From a virus, in the IMG/VR virus record IMGVR_UViG_3300046466_000226, positions 1-28,591 of that record: DNA of 28,591 nt. The stretch is one strand, 5' to 3'. The position numbers were made by a program, and so were the translations under genes. Under the pieces are notes generated by a model that was given only the letters and a program-made list of their open reading frames with translations, was not told the DNA's origin and made no database searches. Shown here piece by piece: positions 6,063 through 13,805 of this stretch. The number at the start of each line of letters is the position of its first letter. Positions within the stretch are counted from its first letter, which is position 1.

Positions 6063-6573
6063 AGATATGTTTCGTAAATCTATTGGGCCAAATATCTGGT
6101 CAGGAGCAGATTTATGGAAAGCATTTATCGTTGGCGTAGTGGTTGGTATAATAGTGTTCTGGACAACAGATGCGATAGGCGCACCAATCGAATACAGTTT
6201 CAAGTCGCCATCATTCAATGGTGTCAATCAGTCATCACACTATCTGACGATTGAGAATCAAGAAACATCACGCAAAGAAGCAATAAAACAAGAATTAGAA
6301 GACTTACAAAAACAATTAGAACGAGACGCAAAGAATACGACACTTGCTAAGTTTATACGAAATGTAGAAAGTCGAATTTACTCTACACTGTCCAGACAAC
6401 TTGTGGAAGAGATGTTCGGTGAGAACCCATCAGATTCAGGTGAATTTGAGATTGAAGGCGCGGGTATCTCATATGTAAAAGATGATTTAGAAAACGAAGT
6501 GGAGTTAACGGTAACTGATGAAGATGGTAGCCAGACTGTCATTGTTATTCCTATCGGCGATTTTGGTTTCTAG
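6046..6573 (+). CDS. csgF: CsgF-like curli assembly factor
   Basis: The 175-residue product has a hydrophobic signal (residues 24-40) with probable cleavage after AIGA (46). The mature start PIEYSFKSPSFNG reproduces the FxxPxFxG pattern of mature CsgF that binds inside the CsgG pore. Then come a polar linker with a charged helix (78-98), the helix LAKFIRNVESRIYSTLSRQL (100-119), and a beta part with VELTVTDEDGSQTVIVIP, matching CsgF LNVTD-type strands. In bacteria CsgF caps the CsgG channel outside the cell and anchors the nucleator. Unusual features are a longer N-terminal region before the signal core and an extra charged helix. It is directly upstream of csgG and overlaps it by 56 bases. 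Confidence 0.87.
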   Translation: MNQKNRDMFRKSIGPNIWSGADLWKAFIVGVVVGIIVFWTTDAIGAPIEYSFKSPSFNGVNQSSHYLTIENQETSRKEAIKQELEDLQKQLERDAKNTTLAKFIRNVESRIYSTLSRQLVEEMFGENPSDSGEFEIEGAGISYVKDDLENEVELTVTDEDGSQTVIVIPIGDFGF

Positions 6574-7321
6574 TTGCACGACCCACAAATGGGATGTCCC
6601 CTCGCAACCAGAATCAGCAAAAGTTCAAGTGGCTCTTCTGACAGAAGAATTACAGAATATTGAACCTCCGATACGAAGACCAACGGTGGCGTTATATGCG
6701 TTCACCGACCAAACAGGACAGAAGAAACAAAACGCAAACGGCGGAACATCATTTAGTTCTGCGGTTACCCAAGCACCAGAAGTTTATCTGATTCGTGCTT
6801 TGACTCGTGCGGCTAACGGTCAGTTCTTTAAGGTGGTTGATAGGTCTGCACTAGATTGGTTAACGAGAGAGAGACAACTCATAAGACAGACACGAAGTTC
6901 TTATGAAGGTGATGGTGCAAAAAAATTACCGGCATTGACCTTTGCTGGTATGATAATTGCAGGCGGTATAGTAGGATATGACCACTCTACCGAAAGCGGA
7001 GGTGCGGGTGCGAGATATCTCGGCATCGGCTCTTCCAGAGAGTTTAGTCGTGACACAGTGACAATCAACATGAGGTTGATAAGTGTTGCGACTGGCGAGG
7101 TTTTACTTGATGTCATAACAAGTAAGACCATACTATCTGTCGCGTTTGGCGGAGACGTATTTCGTTATGTGGAACAGGGCACTCGACTCGTTGAGATTGA
7201 GTCTGGGACTGCCCGAAACGAAAGCGTTTCGATTGCCACTCAACGAGCGATTGAAACAGGTGTCTTAGAACTTATAAAACTCGGAAATAGAAAAAAGTTC
7301 TGGACATTCAAAGGAGAGTAA
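6518..7321 (+). CDS. csgG: CsgG-family outer-membrane curli secretion channel lipoprotein
   Basis: A lipoprotein signal ends in LVSSC (C20). The rest matches CsgG along its whole length (267 versus 277 residues in E. coli): VALYAFTDQTGQKK, SFSSAVTQAPEVYLIRAL, VVDRSALDWLTRERQLIR, GMIIAGGIVGYDHSTESGGAGARYLGIG-type segment at about 147-173, VTINMRLISVATGEVL, TSKTILS and an SAIETG-like RAIETGVLELI. CsgG forms a nine-subunit pore in the outer membrane. By alignment the constriction Phe56 is kept (F79), while Tyr51 and Asn55 become N74 and S78, so pore selectivity may differ, fitting the acidic substrate downstream. The signal peptide is encoded inside the csgF 3' end. Confidence 0.95.
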   Translation: MKMVARLSLLFLSAILVSSCTTHKWDVPSQPESAKVQVALLTEELQNIEPPIRRPTVALYAFTDQTGQKKQNANGGTSFSSAVTQAPEVYLIRALTRAANGQFFKVVDRSALDWLTRERQLIRQTRSSYEGDGAKKLPALTFAGMIIAGGIVGYDHSTESGGAGARYLGIGSSREFSRDTVTINMRLISVATGEVLLDVITSKTILSVAFGGDVFRYVEQGTRLVEIESGTARNESVSIATQRAIETGVLELIKLGNRKKFWTFKGE

Positions 7322-7322
7322 G

Positions 7323-8060
7323 ATGAACACTTTACAAAGAATTTTTGTGATGTTGTTCCTAGTAAACGCAGGGACATCGCCCGTATGGGCTGATAATGCG
7401 GTCTACATTGACCAAGTAGGGTCAGGTGTAGATATCGATGTTACTCAAGACGGTAGTGGAAACACAATTAGTAACAATGCTAATGACACAACCAAAATGA
7501 AGGTTGATGGCGATGACATCAATTTGAGTATCGATACCGTTGGTGATACCAACAAAGTTCTTGGTGCTATTATAGGTGACAACAGTGATGTTGATTTAGA
7601 CATCGATGGCGACACCAATACAGTCACAATCGACATTGATGGAACTGACACCTATGGTGCTGGTAACGGCAATGTGGTAATCGATTTGGACGGCGGTAAT
7701 AACACACTGGACTTGAGCATTGGTAACAACGACCAAGCAACGGGCGCAGATGTTGACTGGATTGTTGACGGTGACTATAACAGTGTAACTGCTGATATTG
7801 ACATCAACAACGCAACAAATAGCATTGACTTCGCTGGAGACAATGTAACAATCGATTATGATGGTGACGGATATGATGGTCACTCTGTAACAATCGATGG
7901 CGTTGGAACAACAAACTACTGGGATATTCAAATAGACCAACAGTCAACGTTACAGTCTGATACATTGAGCATTGAAATCGAGGGTTCAGGTGACACGACT
8001 ACAGATAATACCTTATGTGTTTCTCAGTCTGATTCTGGCACCGCTACCGGCTGTCAGTAA
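7323..8060 (+). CDS. Curlin-like secreted repeat protein, acidic
   Basis: A signal peptide (cleavage after VWA, residue 23) precedes about nine imperfect repeats of roughly 20-28 residues with the pattern (V/L)xIDxDGxxN, for example GDTNTVTIDIDG and GGNNTLDLSIGNN. The first, VYIDQVGSGVDIDVTQDGSGN, has the classic curlin QxGxxN/QDGxGN form. Later repeats replace the glutamine ladder by aspartate. The protein is very acidic and ends with two cysteines (LC and GC, 12 apart). Position straight after csgG (two bases from its stop) makes it the likely fibre subunit, analogous to CsgA/CsgB. It lacks the glycine-rich N22 targeting region of CsgA. Its last 89 bases overlap the next gene. Confidence 0.85.
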   Translation: MNTLQRIFVMLFLVNAGTSPVWADNAVYIDQVGSGVDIDVTQDGSGNTISNNANDTTKMKVDGDDINLSIDTVGDTNKVLGAIIGDNSDVDLDIDGDTNTVTIDIDGTDTYGAGNGNVVIDLDGGNNTLDLSIGNNDQATGADVDWIVDGDYNSVTADIDINNATNSIDFAGDNVTIDYDGDGYDGHSVTIDGVGTTNYWDIQIDQQSTLQSDTLSIEIEGSGDTTTDNTLCVSQSDSGTATGCQ

Positions 8061-9096
8061 GGATGTCGGTCTCATAGACCGTGCAGTCGGCTGGAGACAA
8101 GTAGTTAGAGACACAAATGAAATCGAACCTGAAAAGGGGTTTGATATAATAGCAAAAGACGACCTTCGCACAGGCGAGGGGCGTATGCAAGTGAAGTTCG
8201 TTGATGATTCGAAACTTCGCATGACCGAACACACACGCATTGTGATTGACAATGTGGTGTTTGATGATGACCCAAGTAAGTCTGACCTTGCAATGACATT
8301 CGCGCAGGGAACTGCTCGTTTCATTACGGGTAAACTTGGGACGATTGAGAAAGAGAATATTAGATTGAGAACACCGACTGCCTCAATCGGTATTCGCGGC
8401 ACAGACTTTACTGTGACCGTAGACGAGTTTGGTCGCACACTTGTAGTATTATTACCTGATGTGAATGGTATATCATCGGGTGAGATTATTGTTTCGACAA
8501 TGACTGGTGAGGTAGTGTTGAACAAACCGTTTCAATCCACCACAACCTCTGTGACTGAGGCGCCTCCCAGCAATCCTGCCATTCTAGACTTGACTCTAGA
8601 TATGTTGGATAATATCTTGATTATCAATCCACCCAAAGAGAGAATGACAGAACAAGAGTTCTATACGTCTGTGGACAGTCGTAAGAATATCAATCCTCTT
8701 GATATTGACTTTCTCGATGAACAACTATTAGATAACGAGGAGTTTGAACGTGACTATCTGGAATTTACTGAACTTGATATCAATTTCCTTGATGTGGAAC
8801 TCCTCGAAAACCTATTAGATAGTTACTCTGACCTAGATGCAGAATTGTTGAAAGAGAAAGAGGATAAGAGTGATACTGTCGTAGAAGGGACGAGTGAGGG
8901 CTTTGACACGGTGACTCAAATCAGCACCGTTGTTGAGGGCGATAAGATTACGATGATTCGTAATGTTCAATCTATCGTGGAGATATCTGTTTCGAACAGC
9001 GAAGAGACATCTATAAATCTAGATGTTGATGGAAAGGAACTTGACCCCATTACGGTCAATGGTGGCGGTAATACCACTATAAGTATTAAACAATGA
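7972..9096 (+). CDS. Secreted FecR-domain protein
   Basis: The frame begins at TTG 7972 (or GTG 7990) inside the curlin gene. Either start retains a signal peptide, IIPYVFLSLILAPLPAVS (residues 12-29). Residues 62-150 are a FecR domain: DDLRTGEGRMQVKFVDDSKLRM, IVIDNVVFD, TFAQGTARFITG, TPTASIGIRGTDFTVTV. A leucine/aspartate-rich part (242-292) holds a repeat, LDIDFLDEQLLDN and LDINFLDVELLEN. The C-terminus ends NGGGNTTISIKQ, close to a curlin GxxN strand. FecR domains occur in surface or periplasmic sensing. It overlaps the cyclase gene by an ATGA, so the pair is translationally coupled. The non-ATG start deep in the preceding gene is unusual. Confidence 0.85.
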   Translation: MKSRVQVTRLQIIPYVFLSLILAPLPAVSKDVGLIDRAVGWRQVVRDTNEIEPEKGFDIIAKDDLRTGEGRMQVKFVDDSKLRMTEHTRIVIDNVVFDDDPSKSDLAMTFAQGTARFITGKLGTIEKENIRLRTPTASIGIRGTDFTVTVDEFGRTLVVLLPDVNGISSGEIIVSTMTGEVVLNKPFQSTTTSVTEAPPSNPAILDLTLDMLDNILIINPPKERMTEQEFYTSVDSRKNINPLDIDFLDEQLLDNEEFERDYLEFTELDINFLDVELLENLLDSYSDLDAELLKEKEDKSDTVVEGTSEGFDTVTQISTVVEGDKITMIRNVQSIVEISVSNSEETSINLDVDGKELDPITVNGGGNTTISIKQ

Positions 9097-10925
9097 AAAC
9101 ATGGCATGTCCTTATTACACTGGGGTTGATGATAACCCTGAGACTGCTCGACCCCTTTCTCCTTGAAAGTGCGAGACTGTCTTTCTTTGACTCGATGCAA
9201 AGAGGACAGGAATCAAAACAATCTGAACAGATTGTCCTTATTGATATTGACGAATCGACCCTAGAGAAGTTCGGTCAGTATCCAATCCCCCGCGAAACAA
9301 TGGCAGACGAGTTGGCAAAACTTGGCAATCAGTCAGTGTTAGGTATCAATATCTTATTATCAGAACCAGACAGGTTCGGAGGGGATGACGCATTTTCAAA
9401 TATGTTGTTTGAAATGGAAGCGGTAATTGCTATTGCACCAAGCGATAAGACAAACACAGACTCCCGACCAACACCTGTAGGTGTGGCAACATTCGGTGAC
9501 CGCGATGCGGTAGAGTTTCGACCTGAACTAGATGGGATGTTATTTGCACTACCTGACTTCATGACAACTGCAATGGGTCATGGAACAATCTCTGCAACAC
9601 AGGATATCGATGGTATCACACGGAGAGTTCCTCTGATTGAGAACTTCGAGGGTCGCATGTATCCTGCCTTTGCACTGGATATCCTTCGCGTGGCTGCGGG
9701 TGACATATCATATCAAATCAAGACAGACGATTACGGAATACGATTTGTTCGCATACCGAAGTTTGATGTAGTGCAGACAGACGATAATAGTAATGTGCGT
9801 ATCGCATTCTGGAATGAGTTCAAGAGATATTCTTTCACAGAGATAGACCAGATACCAAGCGGAAGTATTGCGATACTGGGTGCGACCTTTAAGGGGACAT
9901 CTGTCGTATCAACTCCTGTCGGTGCGATGTATCCGCATGACATTCAGGCGAACCTGTTGAAGACGATGATTGATGGTGTGACTATCATACGGATGCCAGA
10001 GTTCAAGTTTTATGAACTTTTCGCAACGATTTTAGTGTCAATAATGATACTATTCATGTTATCTAAACTCTCTATCGTCATTTCGGGGGTATTTTTCCTG
10101 ATTATCAGTTCAAGTTTCGTGAATGGTGCATCACTGATATTCGACAATACCTTTATGCTTCTTGACCCCATTTTCCCTGTTATAACATTTGTTATAATCT
10201 TTGCACATGGTTCGTTTGTCCAGTTCTATACACAATTCAAAGCGAAACAAATGATTAAGGGTCAGTTCGGAACGTATCTAAGTCCTGACATGGTTGACAT
10301 GCTTGCTAACGACCCGTCACTGATGAAACTGGGCGGTGAACGCAAAGAGATGACATTCTTGTTCATGGACATCTGTGGATTCACCCCGATATCAGAACAC
10401 TACAAAAACAACGATGACCCCGAAGGATTAGTTAATCTAATCAACGAATACCTGAACGAGATGACCAACATCATTCTACACAACGGTGGAACTATAGATA
10501 AGTATATGGGCGATTGTATTATGGCGTTTTGGAACGCCCCTCTACCATGTGAGAATCATGCAGAGATGGCAGTGAAGTCTGCTATCGAGATAGAGGAGAA
10601 GACAAATGAACTTAAAAAGAAATATGAGTCTCGCGGTCTCCCGCCTATTAATGTGGGGACTGGCATTAATACTGGCGATTGTATTGTTGGAAACATGGGC
10701 TCTGAAAGCAGATTCGACTATTCGGTCATTGGAGATGCCGTCAACCTTGCCGCAAGACTCGAAGCGACTGCCGCAAGAGAAGACTATGTTGATTTCAAAA
10801 CAATCTATTCCAGTCACACAATGGAACAACTCACCGATATCAAGTCAAGACCTATAGGTAAAATCAAGGTCAAGGGTAAAGATGAATTGATTGAGATATA
10901 CACACATGATACAGATAATCGATAA
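9093..10925 (+). CDS. CHASE2-domain membrane adenylate cyclase (class III)
   Basis: The 610-residue protein has an N-terminal membrane segment (5-20), a periplasmic CHASE2 sensor domain (about 30-300; QIVLIDIDESTLEKFGQYPIPR is typical), three membrane spans (about 306-375) and a class III cyclase domain (415-605). Catalytic residues are complete: metal aspartates D426 (FMDICGF) and D474 (KYMGD), purine-specifying K470 and D548 (VIGDAVNLAARLE), and transition-state N551 and R555. The K/D pair predicts cAMP rather than cGMP. CHASE2 cyclases next to FecR genes are known in environmental bacteria, so the pair was probably acquired together. A membrane-borne cyclase in a phage is unusual. It could alter host cAMP signalling during infection. 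Confidence 0.94.
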   Translation: MKTWHVLITLGLMITLRLLDPFLLESARLSFFDSMQRGQESKQSEQIVLIDIDESTLEKFGQYPIPRETMADELAKLGNQSVLGINILLSEPDRFGGDDAFSNMLFEMEAVIAIAPSDKTNTDSRPTPVGVATFGDRDAVEFRPELDGMLFALPDFMTTAMGHGTISATQDIDGITRRVPLIENFEGRMYPAFALDILRVAAGDISYQIKTDDYGIRFVRIPKFDVVQTDDNSNVRIAFWNEFKRYSFTEIDQIPSGSIAILGATFKGTSVVSTPVGAMYPHDIQANLLKTMIDGVTIIRMPEFKFYELFATILVSIMILFMLSKLSIVISGVFFLIISSSFVNGASLIFDNTFMLLDPIFPVITFVIIFAHGSFVQFYTQFKAKQMIKGQFGTYLSPDMVDMLANDPSLMKLGGERKEMTFLFMDICGFTPISEHYKNNDDPEGLVNLINEYLNEMTNIILHNGGTIDKYMGDCIMAFWNAPLPCENHAEMAVKSAIEIEEKTNELKKKYESRGLPPINVGTGINTGDCIVGNMGSESRFDYSVIGDAVNLAARLEATAAREDYVDFKTIYSSHTMEQLTDIKSRPIGKIKVKGKDELIEIYTHDTDNR

Positions 10926-11397
10926 TTTCCTAGATGAAGAACTCTGGGATGAACTGATTGAAGACTATCATCGATGTCGTATGTATAGTGCATATGAATA
11001 TGGTGAGAGACTAGGCAGTGAGTATTATAGAGTTCAGTCTTGGGTGGGGTGTTATCGTAGTGATAATCTGACAGACATTTATTCAGAAGTGACAGAGAAA
11101 ATAAAAGGCGAACTGGGTATTGAAGTTCAAAAGATGACCTTCTTCAAACATCCTAAAGAGAGTTTTCCCGAACCGATGACATACGGCATGAATATTCCTC
11201 AACACATCGATGCGAATTTCGAAAGGTCGGGGGTTCTCTACATGGTAGGAAAAGAAGGTATGGGGACAACTATCAAGGATGAATATGTAGAGTGGCAACC
11301 AAATCGTGCAATTGCATTTGACGCACAGACTTATCATAATCCAAACTTTGGTGGAAAAGATAGGATTTCTTTAACTTTTTTTGGAAAAAAGACTTGA
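10906..11397 (+). CDS. 2OG-Fe(II) oxygenase
   Basis: ATG 10906 overlaps the cyclase by 20 bases and gives 163 residues. The motif QHIDANFERSGVLYM supplies H100 and D102, AFDAQTYHNPNF supplies H144, and KDRISLTFF supplies R153 at the usual 2OG-binding place. This is the short prolyl-4-hydroxylase-like type common in marine T4-like phages. The target is unknown; similar small oxygenases may modify proteins or nucleic acids. It closes the curli/cyclase operon, and the next promoter starts on its stop codon. Confidence 0.83.
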   Translation: MIQIIDNFLDEELWDELIEDYHRCRMYSAYEYGERLGSEYYRVQSWVGCYRSDNLTDIYSEVTEKIKGELGIEVQKMTFFKHPKESFPEPMTYGMNIPQHIDANFERSGVLYMVGKEGMGTTIKDEYVEWQPNRAIAFDAQTYHNPNFGGKDRISLTFFGKKT

Positions 11398-11422
11398 CAT
11401 TTTATTCTTGTTGTGATAATAT
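11394..11422 (+). promoter_or_regulatory. Sigma70-type promoter with flanking inverted repeat
   Basis: TTGACA at 11394-11399 and TAATAT at 11417-11422 are 17 bases apart. A 7-bp inverted repeat, TTGTGAT (11411-11417) and ATCACAA (11432-11438), spans the -10 and start site. The 14-base spacing is not that of a CRP site. The -35 overlaps the stop of the gene before. Confidence 0.75.
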
Positions 11423-11456
11423 AAGAACATAATCACAAACTAGAAGGAGATTGATT

Positions 11457-12407
11457 ATGGCACATGCAGTAGAAACAATGGCGTATGCGGGAGAAGTTCC
11501 GTGGCACGGACTTGGTGTTCCTGTATCGAATGACCTGACTCCCCGTCAGATGATGGATAAGGCTGGTCTGGACTGGACGGTTGAGAAGGAAGACCTTGTA
11601 ACATCGTCTGGCGCAACAGTGGAAGGCAAACAAGCACTTGTGCGTTCCTCTGACAACAAGGTTCTGGATGTCATCGGTAAAGGATGGAATCCTGTTCAGA
11701 ATGAAGAAGCATTTGAGTTCTTCTCTGAGTATGTCCTTGCGGGTGACATGGAAATGCACACCGCTGGTTCACTCAAAGACGGTAACATGGTGTGGGGTCT
11801 TGCAAAGGTGAAAGATACCTTTGATATTCTTGGTGGTGACCAAGTTGACTCATATCTCTTGTTTTCCAATCCACACCAGTATGGTAAGTCAATCGACATT
11901 CGGTTCACACCGATTCGTGTAGTGTGCAATAACACATTGTCACTCTCACTTGGTCAGAAGGTTGCAAACTCGGTGTCTCTGAACCACCGCACTACATTCA
12001 ATCCTGACTCAGTAAAAGAGACTTTGGGTATTGCATCTGAAAAGTTTGCACAATACAAAGAGACCGCAGAGTTTCTTTCATCCAAACGTTTTGGTATTAG
12101 CGAATTGATTCAATACTACAACGAAGTATTCCCTCGCACCTATCAAGGTAAGAAGGAAGTCAATGTCAAGACTGTTGGAGACCTGACTACCAATGCTCAA
12201 AAAGCATACGAGGTTCTGGAAACTCAGCCTGGCGCAGAGTTCGGTGAAGGAACATGGTGGCAGGCACTGAACAGTGTGACCTACCTGACCGACCACCAGA
12301 TGGGTCGTGAGGCAGACACACGTTTGACTTCTGCATGGTTTGGTTCAAACCAGACACGCAAAGTCCGTGCTGTAGAAAAAGCGGTGGAGTATGCACTCGC
12401 CGCTTAA
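11457..12407 (+). CDS. DUF932 / TIGR03299 phage-plasmid protein
   Basis: The 316-residue protein matches the DUF932 family from its first residues: MAYAGEVPWHGLG, then LDWTVEKEDL, ALVRSSDNKVLDVIGKGWNPVQN, FSNPHQYGKSIDIRFTP and RVVCNNTLSLSL. The family is common in phages and plasmids and has no established function. AAGGAGA (11444-11450) is ideally spaced to ATG 11457, which is preferred over TTG 11451. It has its own sigma70-like promoter, so early or middle expression is likely. It overlaps the following hydroxylase-like gene by 17 bases. Confidence 0.9.
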   Translation: MAHAVETMAYAGEVPWHGLGVPVSNDLTPRQMMDKAGLDWTVEKEDLVTSSGATVEGKQALVRSSDNKVLDVIGKGWNPVQNEEAFEFFSEYVLAGDMEMHTAGSLKDGNMVWGLAKVKDTFDILGGDQVDSYLLFSNPHQYGKSIDIRFTPIRVVCNNTLSLSLGQKVANSVSLNHRTTFNPDSVKETLGIASEKFAQYKETAEFLSSKRFGISELIQYYNEVFPRTYQGKKEVNVKTVGDLTTNAQKAYEVLETQPGAEFGEGTWWQALNSVTYLTDHQMGREADTRLTSAWFGSNQTRKVRAVEKAVEYALAA

Positions 12408-13035
12408 AAATATCAAAGTCTTGGGAGAGGTTGACGTAATCACTTACGTCAATCTCTTTTCAAATATCGATGATAGAGATTGGATGGGTGAATTCAATAA
12501 ATTCACTAAACATTATATTCCAGGCTTCCAAGAACTTGAAATACTCCCTATGTTATATTCTCTCAAGAAGACACATGTAACTAAATTTAGAGACGATTAT
12601 ACTGTTGAGGAAGCCGCAAGTAATTGGTCGATTGATAACGCAGTGGACTATAGAACAGGCGGTGGTCTTGGCGAAGATTATGTTACCTTGAAAGGTAGGT
12701 TGTATGAAAAGTTTTATGATGAAAGATTACTGACCGATATAAAAAAATTACTATCCGATAAATTCGGTGACGGAACAATCAGTATGTTTTTGTTAAACCT
12801 TATGAATCCACATTCAAATATTGAACCACATGTTGATGATACAACAGGAAACAAAAGGCGTATACACATACCACTCGTAACACACCCTGATATTAAATTT
12901 CGTAACGGTAATGATGAGATACATATGGAAGTTGGTAAGGTTTATTTGTTTGACCATGAAAAAGAACACTCAGTCATAAATCCAACAGATTATGAACGTA
13001 TTCATCTGATAATGGATTGGAGACCAAATGATTAA
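12391..13035 (+). CDS. Asp/Asn beta-hydroxylase-like oxygenase, copy 1
   Basis: The 214-residue product ends in an aspartyl/asparaginyl-hydroxylase-like domain: LMNPHSNIEPHVDDTTGNKR gives H147 and D149, RIHIPLVTH follows, then EKEHSVINPTDYERIHLIMDW gives H193 and R203. All iron and 2OG ligands seem present, unlike the related gene at 4968. It is a tandem duplicate of the next gene, and a 56-base stretch (12886-12941) differs from the copy at only two bases, far more similar than the rest. The biological target is unknown. The start overlaps the DUF932 gene by 17 bases. Confidence 0.8.
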   Translation: MHSPLKNIKVLGEVDVITYVNLFSNIDDRDWMGEFNKFTKHYIPGFQELEILPMLYSLKKTHVTKFRDDYTVEEAASNWSIDNAVDYRTGGGLGEDYVTLKGRLYEKFYDERLLTDIKKLLSDKFGDGTISMFLLNLMNPHSNIEPHVDDTTGNKRRIHIPLVTHPDIKFRNGNDEIHMEVGKVYLFDHEKEHSVINPTDYERIHLIMDWRPND

Positions 13036-13651
13036 AGTTCTTGGTGAAGTTGATGTAAGTTATTATATTAATCTCTTCTCTAATATTGATGATGCAGACT
13101 GGATAGATGAATTTTCAAAATTCAGTAAAAAATATATTCCTTTCTTTCGAGAATTGGATAGACTGCCACTTTTGTTAAATATGAGAAAAGACTATGAAAA
13201 TAACTATGAAAGTATTGAAGAGATTATTACTACTTCAGACGTTGGTAATAATCATGATGTTGTTGAGTTTCTAAATGAAGGCGACTTAAATGATGACATA
13301 ACCATTAAAGGCAAATTCTACGAAAAATATTACAACAAAAAGTTTTTCGATGAACTTTTCGAAGTTGTCAGAAATGAGTTCGGTGATGGACAATGTATGA
13401 CATTGATTTTTAATTTAATGAATCCTCACTCTAGGATTTATCCACACGCAGACGAGAGAACTGGTAATAAGAAACGTATACATATTCCTATCATTACACA
13501 TCCTGATATTAAGTTTCGTAACGGTAATGATGAGATACATATGGAAGTTGGTAAAGTATACAAAATAGAACATTCTATAGAACACTCTGTTGATAATCCG
13601 ACAGATTGTGAACGTATTCATTTAGTGATTGATTGGAAGATTAATGATTAA
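13028..13651 (+). CDS. Asp/Asn beta-hydroxylase-like oxygenase, copy 2
   Basis: This 207-residue paralogue of the preceding gene shares the N-terminus (IKVLGEVDV and LFSNIDD) and the catalytic part: PHSRIYPHADERTGNKKR with H140 and D142, SIEHSVDNPTDCERIHLVIDW with H186 and R196. The middle third (residues 50-95) has diverged strongly, which could reflect different partners. It overlaps copy 1 by 8 bases. Base composition is lower in GC than nearby genes, especially in the middle, but this is an eye estimate. Confidence 0.8.
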   Translation: MIKVLGEVDVSYYINLFSNIDDADWIDEFSKFSKKYIPFFRELDRLPLLLNMRKDYENNYESIEEIITTSDVGNNHDVVEFLNEGDLNDDITIKGKFYEKYYNKKFFDELFEVVRNEFGDGQCMTLIFNLMNPHSRIYPHADERTGNKKRIHIPIITHPDIKFRNGNDEIHMEVGKVYKIEHSIEHSVDNPTDCERIHLVIDWKIND

Positions 13652-13805
13652 ATTATTAAACTGGATTGGTAGAGTTTTCTCTACTCAAGATATCGACTAT
13701 GAGGAAACTCTAGGCGAGGAAGCTCGTCCTCATTGGGTGAAAAACGATGATGACGAATATATTGAAGCAATGTTAAATAGTGAAAAGGTTATAACAGATG
13801 ATTAA
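13644..13805 (+). CDS. 53-residue acidic hypothetical protein
   Basis: ATG 13644 overlaps the end of the previous gene by 8 bases, and the stop at 13803-13805 overlaps the peroxiredoxin start by 8. The product begins MIKLLNWIGRVFSTQDIDYE and is then strongly acidic (WVKNDDDEYIEAML). No family is recognised. The tight overlaps on both sides are the main reason to call it a gene. Confidence 0.5.
   Translation: MIKLLNWIGRVFSTQDIDYEETLGEEARPHWVKNDDDEYIEAMLNSEKVITDD

Noticed and set aside
7596-7940. Long minus-strand open frame across the curlin repeats
   Set aside because: It mirrors the repetitive Asp/Asn/Val codons of the real gene on the other strand; it has no ribosome site and no family features.
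11411-11438. CRP-like TGTGA/TCACA site, tempting because the phage encodes an adenylate cyclase
   Set aside because: The half-sites are 16 bases apart rather than 6, so it is not a CRP operator; kept only as a generic inverted repeat.
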